A stretch of 64,000 bases of DNA from JAEYXS01 sp943367715. GTDB lineage: Bacteria > Verrucomicrobiota > Verrucomicrobiia > Limisphaerales > JAEYXS01. The notes below the pieces were generated by a model. That model ran no database searches and was not told the origin of the DNA. It saw nothing but the letters and a program-made list of their open reading frames with translations. Shown here piece by piece: positions 60,003 to 64,000 of the stretch. The position numbers were made by a program, and so were the translations under genes. Every line of letters begins with the position of its first letter. The first letter of the stretch is position 1. Location: NCBI GenBank assembly GCA_943367715.1, contig CALRJY020000033.1, forward strand, positions 12,578 through 76,577, given 5' to 3'.

Positions 60003-63000
60003 ATGATGAGCATGGGGACATTGGTGCGGCGTAGCCTGGCGTATCATTGGCGCGCGCATCTAGGTGTGTTACTCGGCGCTATCGTCGGCAGCGCTGTTTT
60101 GATCGGTGCGTTGCTCGTCGGTGATTCCGTGCGCGCCAGCTTGAAGAAGCTCGCGCTCTTGCGGCTCGGAGCGACGGAACAGGCGCTCGCCTCGAATGAT
60201 CGTTTCTTCCGCTCCGCATTGGCCGGTGAGATCTCGGGTGAAGTCAAAACTCCCATAACTCCCATCGTGCAAGTGCTCGGCACCGCCAGTGCGCGGGGTG
60301 GTGAAGGCCGCGCGAACAAGGTGCAGGTGCAAGGCATCGAGAACGGTTTCTGGGAAATGGCCCAGAAGAAACCCGCGTTCGCCACGATTCCCGATGGCTC
60401 CGTCGTCTTGAACGAAGGCCTCGCCCGCCAGCTCGGTGTGAAGGAGAAGGATGACGTCGTCTTCCGTGTGCCGAAACCTTCCGCGCTTTCTCGCGATGCG
60501 CCATTGGCCTCGCAAGAAGATGCATCCGCTGCCTTGCGCGTGACCGTGCATGCCATCGTAAGCGATGAAGAATTCGGCCGCTTCGGCCTGCAGGCGAGCC
60601 AGTTGCCGCCGTTCAATGCCTTCATGCCGCTCGCCTGGCTCCAGCAAAAACTGGACATTCCCGGCAAAGCGAATCTGCTGCTCGTCGGCCAAGGTGGAAC
60701 GGATAATGCCGCACTCACGACTGCGCTGAAGAAGCATTGGCAGATCGCTGATGCGCAGATCGAGTTGCGCGATTTGCCAGACGCAAAGGCCATCGAGATC
60801 CGCACTCCTCGCGTGTTCCTCGATACGGCCATGGCGCAAGCCTCGGAGAAGGCGGGCGCGAACGGAAAAAAGATTCTCACCTATTTCGCGAATGACATCC
60901 GTCTTGGCACGAACTCCGTGCCCTACTCCATGGTGACCGCTGCGGGTGAACCGTGGTTGCCAGCGGGCATCAAGGAGGATGAGATCGTGCTGGGGGAATG
61001 GGCTGCGGAAGACCTCGGTGCGAAGGCGGGTGATACTGTCACGATGAGCTATTACTTCGTGGGCATCGGGCGCAAGCTGGAGGAGCGCACGAATACTTTC
61101 CGCGTGCATTCCATCGTGCCGCTTAGCGGTATTTATGCGGACCGCACACTGATGCCGGATTTTCCCGGGATGACGGATGCGGAGAACTGTGGGGATTGGG
61201 ACACGGGCTTTCCCATCAAGATGGACGCCATCACGCCGAAGGATGAGAAGTATTGGGACGATCACAAAGGCACGCCGAAGGCATTCATTTCTTTGGCAGC
61301 GGGACAAAAACTTTGGTCGAACCGCTTCGGTGATCTCACCGCCGTGCGTTATGACAATGCCAACACGACTACGAACCAGATCGCCCAAGCCATCCAGCAA
61401 CAGATGGATCCGGCCAGCGTCAGCCTGAGCTTCCTGCCCGTGCGCGAGCAGGCGCTGAAAGCGGTGGCGCAATCGCAAGACTTCGGCGGTTTGTTCATCG
61501 GTTTCAGTTTCTTCCTCATCGTCGCCGCTCTGTTGCTAATGGCTCTGCTGTTCCAACTCGGCGTGGAACAACGCGCTCGTGAAGTGGGCACGTTACTCGC
61601 CTTCGGCTTCACGCCTAAGCAGGTGCGGAATCTCCTTCTAGGCGAGGGGAGTGCCATCGCTTTGATCGGCGGCATCCTCGGTGCGGTAGGCGGTATCTGG
61701 TATGCGCGCGGCATGCTCTATGGGCTGGCGAATTTGTGGCGGGATGCGGTGGGCACGTCCTCACTCGCGTTTCATGCGCAGCCGCAGACTTTGGTGATCG
61801 GCACCGTGGCGAGCTTCACCGTGGCGCTCATCACCATCTGGCTCGCCGTACGGAAGCAGGTGCAACGTCCCGCGCGCGAATTGCTCGCGGAAGGTGCGGA
61901 GGAACGGCGCAGCACGCTGGAAGGTGCCCAGAAGAAGAGCAAAGCCGGCATCATCGCGACGGTTTGCATTGTGTTAGGAGTGGCGATGGTCGCGTGGGCA
62001 AAGTTCGGTGGTGGTGGCGGCGGCGCAGCGGGCTTGTTCTTCGGAGCGGGAGGTTTGTTCCTCATCGGTGGACTCGCTGCGAGTGCGGCGTGGTTGAACC
62101 ATTTGCGCGATGCGGGATTGAAGCTGACCAGCGACCAGCTCGCGGCGGCATTTAATCTCAACGGTCTCGGCATCCGCAATGCCGTGCGGCGGCGCAAGCG
62201 CAGTCTCGCTACGATCAGTTTGCTCGCGTGCGGCAGCTTCCTCGTCGTGGCCGTAGGTGCGAACAAGCTGAATGCAATCGCGGATGCGGGTAAGCGCTCG
62301 GCAGGCACTGGTGGTTTCGCCTTCATCGGTGATACGACGATTCCTGTGGTGCAAGATCTGAATCTAAAGGAAGGCCGCGAATTCTTTGGCCTGGATGACA
62401 AGAAGCTCGCGGGTGTCTCCCTCGTGCCTTTCCGCGTGAAAGATGGTGATGATGCGAGCTGCCTGAACCTGAATCGTGCGCAGACACCGCGCTTGCTCGG
62501 TGTGAATCCGCAACTCTTGCAGGAACGCGAGGCGTTCACGTTTGCGAAGCTGGCGGAAGGCATGAACAAGGATGAGCCGTGGAATGCGCTCAAGACTGCG
62601 GCGAACAGCGATGAAATTCCCGCCATCGGTGATTTCAATTCCATCATGTGGGCGATGGGCAAGAAGGTCGGCGATACGCTGGACTTCCGCGATGAACGTG
62701 GCCAAGTCTTCAAGATACGTATCGTCGGAGCGGTGGCGAATTCAATCCTGCAGGGCAACTTGCTCGTCGATGAAGCGGCATTGGTGGCGAAGTATCCTTC
62801 GGAGAGCGGCTATCGGATGTTCCTCATCGATGCACCCGCTGAACGTGCCGGAGAAGTTTCCACGACCCTGACCAAAGCCTTGCAGAACGAAGGCCTCGAG
62901 CTGACCGCTACGGCGCAGCGTTTGAACGCGTTCAACGCGGTGCAGAACACCTATCTCAGCACGTTCCAGATTCTCGGTGGACTTGGCCTCTTGCTCGGCA

Positions 63001-63329
63001 GCTTGGGCTTGGGCGTGGTGGTCTTGCGCAATGTGCTGGAACGGCGTGGTGAGTTAGCGCTGATGCAAGCGGTGGGCTTCCGTGCGCAGACCTTGAAATG
63101 GCTCGTCATCAGCGAGCATGGCGTGCTCTTGCTCGTCGGCCTAGCGGTGGGTGTGATCTCGGCACTCATCGCCGTATTGCCCGCGCTCCTGTCACCCGGT
63201 GCGGAAATTCCCTATGCCTCCCTCGCACTGACGCTTGGGGCGGTGTTGATCAGTGGTGGGGTGTGGACTTTGGTGGCCGCATCGTTTGCTTTGCGAGGGC
63301 AGTTGTTGGATGGGTTGCGGAGTGAATAG
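60003..63329 (+). CDS. Large FtsX/MacB-type ABC permease
   Basis: 1108 residues. The N-terminal membrane helix (LGVLLGAIVGSAVLIGALLV) leads into a large periplasmic MacB-PCD-like region (about 45-480). A set of three to four helices with QLGVEQRAREVGTLLAFGF, the typical FtsX cytoplasmic loop, lies at about 490-620. A second helical and periplasmic part follows, and a final FtsX unit with NVLERRGELALMQAVGFRAQ and SEHGVLLLVGLAVGVISAL. Two FtsX units in one chain are known in LolCDE-like or duplicated permeases, and the length is above average. It works with the ATPase encoded just upstream; the transported substrate is not identifiable. Confidence 0.9.
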   Translation: MMSMGTLVRRSLAYHWRAHLGVLLGAIVGSAVLIGALLVGDSVRASLKKLALLRLGATEQALASNDRFFRSALAGEISGEVKTPITPIVQVLGTASARGGEGRANKVQVQGIENGFWEMAQKKPAFATIPDGSVVLNEGLARQLGVKEKDDVVFRVPKPSALSRDAPLASQEDASAALRVTVHAIVSDEEFGRFGLQASQLPPFNAFMPLAWLQQKLDIPGKANLLLVGQGGTDNAALTTALKKHWQIADAQIELRDLPDAKAIEIRTPRVFLDTAMAQASEKAGANGKKILTYFANDIRLGTNSVPYSMVTAAGEPWLPAGIKEDEIVLGEWAAEDLGAKAGDTVTMSYYFVGIGRKLEERTNTFRVHSIVPLSGIYADRTLMPDFPGMTDAENCGDWDTGFPIKMDAITPKDEKYWDDHKGTPKAFISLAAGQKLWSNRFGDLTAVRYDNANTTTNQIAQAIQQQMDPASVSLSFLPVREQALKAVAQSQDFGGLFIGFSFFLIVAALLLMALLFQLGVEQRAREVGTLLAFGFTPKQVRNLLLGEGSAIALIGGILGAVGGIWYARGMLYGLANLWRDAVGTSSLAFHAQPQTLVIGTVASFTVALITIWLAVRKQVQRPARELLAEGAEERRSTLEGAQKKSKAGIIATVCIVLGVAMVAWAKFGGGGGGAAGLFFGAGGLFLIGGLAASAAWLNHLRDAGLKLTSDQLAAAFNLNGLGIRNAVRRRKRSLATISLLACGSFLVVAVGANKLNAIADAGKRSAGTGGFAFIGDTTIPVVQDLNLKEGREFFGLDDKKLAGVSLVPFRVKDGDDASCLNLNRAQTPRLLGVNPQLLQEREAFTFAKLAEGMNKDEPWNALKTAANSDEIPAIGDFNSIMWAMGKKVGDTLDFRDERGQVFKIRIVGAVANSILQGNLLVDEAALVAKYPSESGYRMFLIDAPAERAGEVSTTLTKALQNEGLELTATAQRLNAFNAVQNTYLSTFQILGGLGLLLGSLGLGVVVLRNVLERRGELALMQAVGFRAQTLKWLVISEHGVLLLVGLAVGVISALIAVLPALLSPGAEIPYASLALTLGAVLISGGVWTLVAASFALRGQLLDGLRSE

Positions 63330-63348
63330 GTTCGTGAACTGACTCGCT

Positions 63349-63867
63349 GTGAATACCGAGCCACCAGTTGAGCCAGCGATAACCAAACCACTGGGCCGTT
63401 TTGCCCGATCGCGTGTGCTTCTGGGCTTCGTCACTGTGTGCGTGTTGGTCTGGGGCATCAAAGCCATCCATTACGCAATGCAGCCGAAGTACGACGGAAA
63501 AACTGCGTCCGAATGGTTTGAGGAAGCCAAAGGATTCGACTTCTCAACAGAGAACCGTCAAGGACGCTATCAGCAACCTGCTGTTATCGCATTAAAAGGT
63601 TTGGGAACCAACGCCGTTTGGTATTTGTGGAAAGAAACAAACCGTACTAATTCCACTTTAACAACATTGGGTTGGAAGGTCTATGATCGGATTGCCAAGA
63701 AGGAAAGCCTCATTTCCCGCGATAAAGTAAGGCAAAGGAAAGCCTATGAGCTTCTTATTCTCATGGATAACATTCCTGAAGCTTTTATATTAGAGTTAGC
63801 AAAGGATGTACGTGGAACAGATGCTTCAAAAGCACGTCAAGCAATCTGGTTGTTATACCAATTCTAG
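63349..63867 (+). CDS. Hypothetical membrane-anchored protein
   Basis: 172 residues starting at a GTG. One hydrophobic segment (VLLGFVTVCVLVWGIKAIHY) anchors the protein near the N-terminus, and the rest is helical with Lys/Glu-rich patterns (FEEAKGFDFSTENRQG, ALKGLGTNAVWYLWKETNRT, ILELAKDVRGTDASKARQAI). The repeated A(I/V)..L..LG-like helices resemble HEAT-type repeats but are too few to call. Codon use is AT-richer than in the upstream ABC genes, which hints at an accessory or recently acquired region at the right end of the window. No operon partner is clear. Confidence 0.6.
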   Translation: MNTEPPVEPAITKPLGRFARSRVLLGFVTVCVLVWGIKAIHYAMQPKYDGKTASEWFEEAKGFDFSTENRQGRYQQPAVIALKGLGTNAVWYLWKETNRTNSTLTTLGWKVYDRIAKKESLISRDKVRQRKAYELLILMDNIPEAFILELAKDVRGTDASKARQAIWLLYQF

Positions 63868-63909
63868 TTTGAGATTGCACTATTGTGAAGGTGGGGAAAG
63901 TTAAGGTTC

Positions 63910-64000
63910 ATGCCGAAAAGATTTCGTCTGAACCGGCCGGATTTGGCGGCGGCGTTGAAAACGGCGTTGGGCGACTGCCAGGACAAGGCTTCCCAGCAGC
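63910..64000 (+). CDS. N-terminal fragment of an unidentified gene (right edge)
   Basis: An ATG at 63910 opens 30 codons to the window end. The start MPKRFRLNRPDLAAALKTAL is basic and helical, with alanine-rich amphipathic character. This type of start is seen in some helix-turn-helix proteins and transposases, but too little is visible for a family. The upstream spacer is AT-rich (TTGAGATTGCACTATTGTG). Confidence 0.4.
   Translation, partial: MPKRFRLNRPDLAAALKTALGDCQDKASQQ

Noticed and set aside
1..64000. CRISPR array, tRNA/rRNA genes, prophage or complete IS element
   Set aside because: No regularly spaced direct repeats, no cloverleaf-like segment, no phage structural genes and no full transposase were seen by eye.

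Overview
The window looks like chromosomal DNA of a free-living, moderately GC-rich member of the Verrucomicrobiota, probably a soil or freshwater Limisphaerales/Pedosphaera-like bacterium. This rests on gene content, not on an rRNA gene, which is absent. The markers are a planctomycete-type cytochrome/DUF1549/DUF1553 protein followed by a DUF1501 protein, two very large PVC-type heme-binding dehydrogenase-like proteins, a Tat-type Gfo/Idh/MocA oxidoreductase paired with a double-heme PSCyt1 protein, a secreted sulfatase, several secreted esterases and small pseudopilin-like proteins. I see no tRNA or rRNA gene, no CRISPR array, no prophage and no complete insertion sequence.

Layout. 1-3.96 kb: amidase (cut by the left edge), DUF167 protein, the potassium transporter Kup with a structured leader, and the fluoride channel CrcB. 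4.1-12.1 kb: PSD1/DUF1501 operon, a secreted LolA-like protein, an M20 peptidase and a GDSL hydrolase. 12.1-14 kb: four small exported proteins of unknown function, including a tandem pair of pseudopilin-like paralogues. 14.2-19.7 kb: sulfatase, a coupled pair of SPFH proteins, glutathione peroxidase and a protein with three KOW-like repeats. 19.7-23.4 kb: an accessory-looking stretch with 1.27 kb of gene-free palindrome-rich DNA, two unknown genes and a convergent DUF1778/GNAT toxin-antitoxin-like pair. 23.4-28.9 kb: a cupin, a PVC-type heme protein, an esterase and a small membrane protein. 29-37.2 kb: a copper/silver-type RND efflux cluster (TolC, CusB and CusA homologues) with four small Cys/His/Met-containing exported proteins. 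37.3-44.1 kb: aroB, trpG and a 1198-residue PVC-type heme protein. 44.1-51.8 kb: ygfZ, lpd, E2 and aceE, with a lipoate ligase family gene diverging from aceE. 51.8-55 kb: rhomboid protease and the oxidoreductase/cytochrome pair. 55.2-58.1 kb: trpD, GYF-domain protein, DUF2752 protein, a membrane protein and folA, closely packed. 58.1-64 kb: esterase, ABC exporter pair and an AT-richer right end.

How the genes fit together. The pyruvate dehydrogenase genes (E1-E2-E3) lie beside a lipoyl-attachment enzyme. The Cus-like trimer forms one translationally coupled operon surrounded by metal-binding periplasmic proteins, with no visible regulator. The cytochrome-type proteins, sulfatase and esterases suggest a cell equipped to degrade complex, sulfated or esterified organic matter.

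The observations most worth following are: (1) the kup leader, with mutually exclusive terminator and antiterminator stems and only partial resemblance to the c-di-AMP riboswitch; (2) the antitoxin-like and GNAT toxin-like genes facing each other tail to tail with 3 bp between them, instead of forming an operon; (3) 140-155-bp elements with a hairpin at each inverted end (REPIN/MITE-like), one family present three times; (4) a group of short palindromes sharing a CGAACTTCG core in the gene-free region; and (5) the triple-repeat KOW-like protein.
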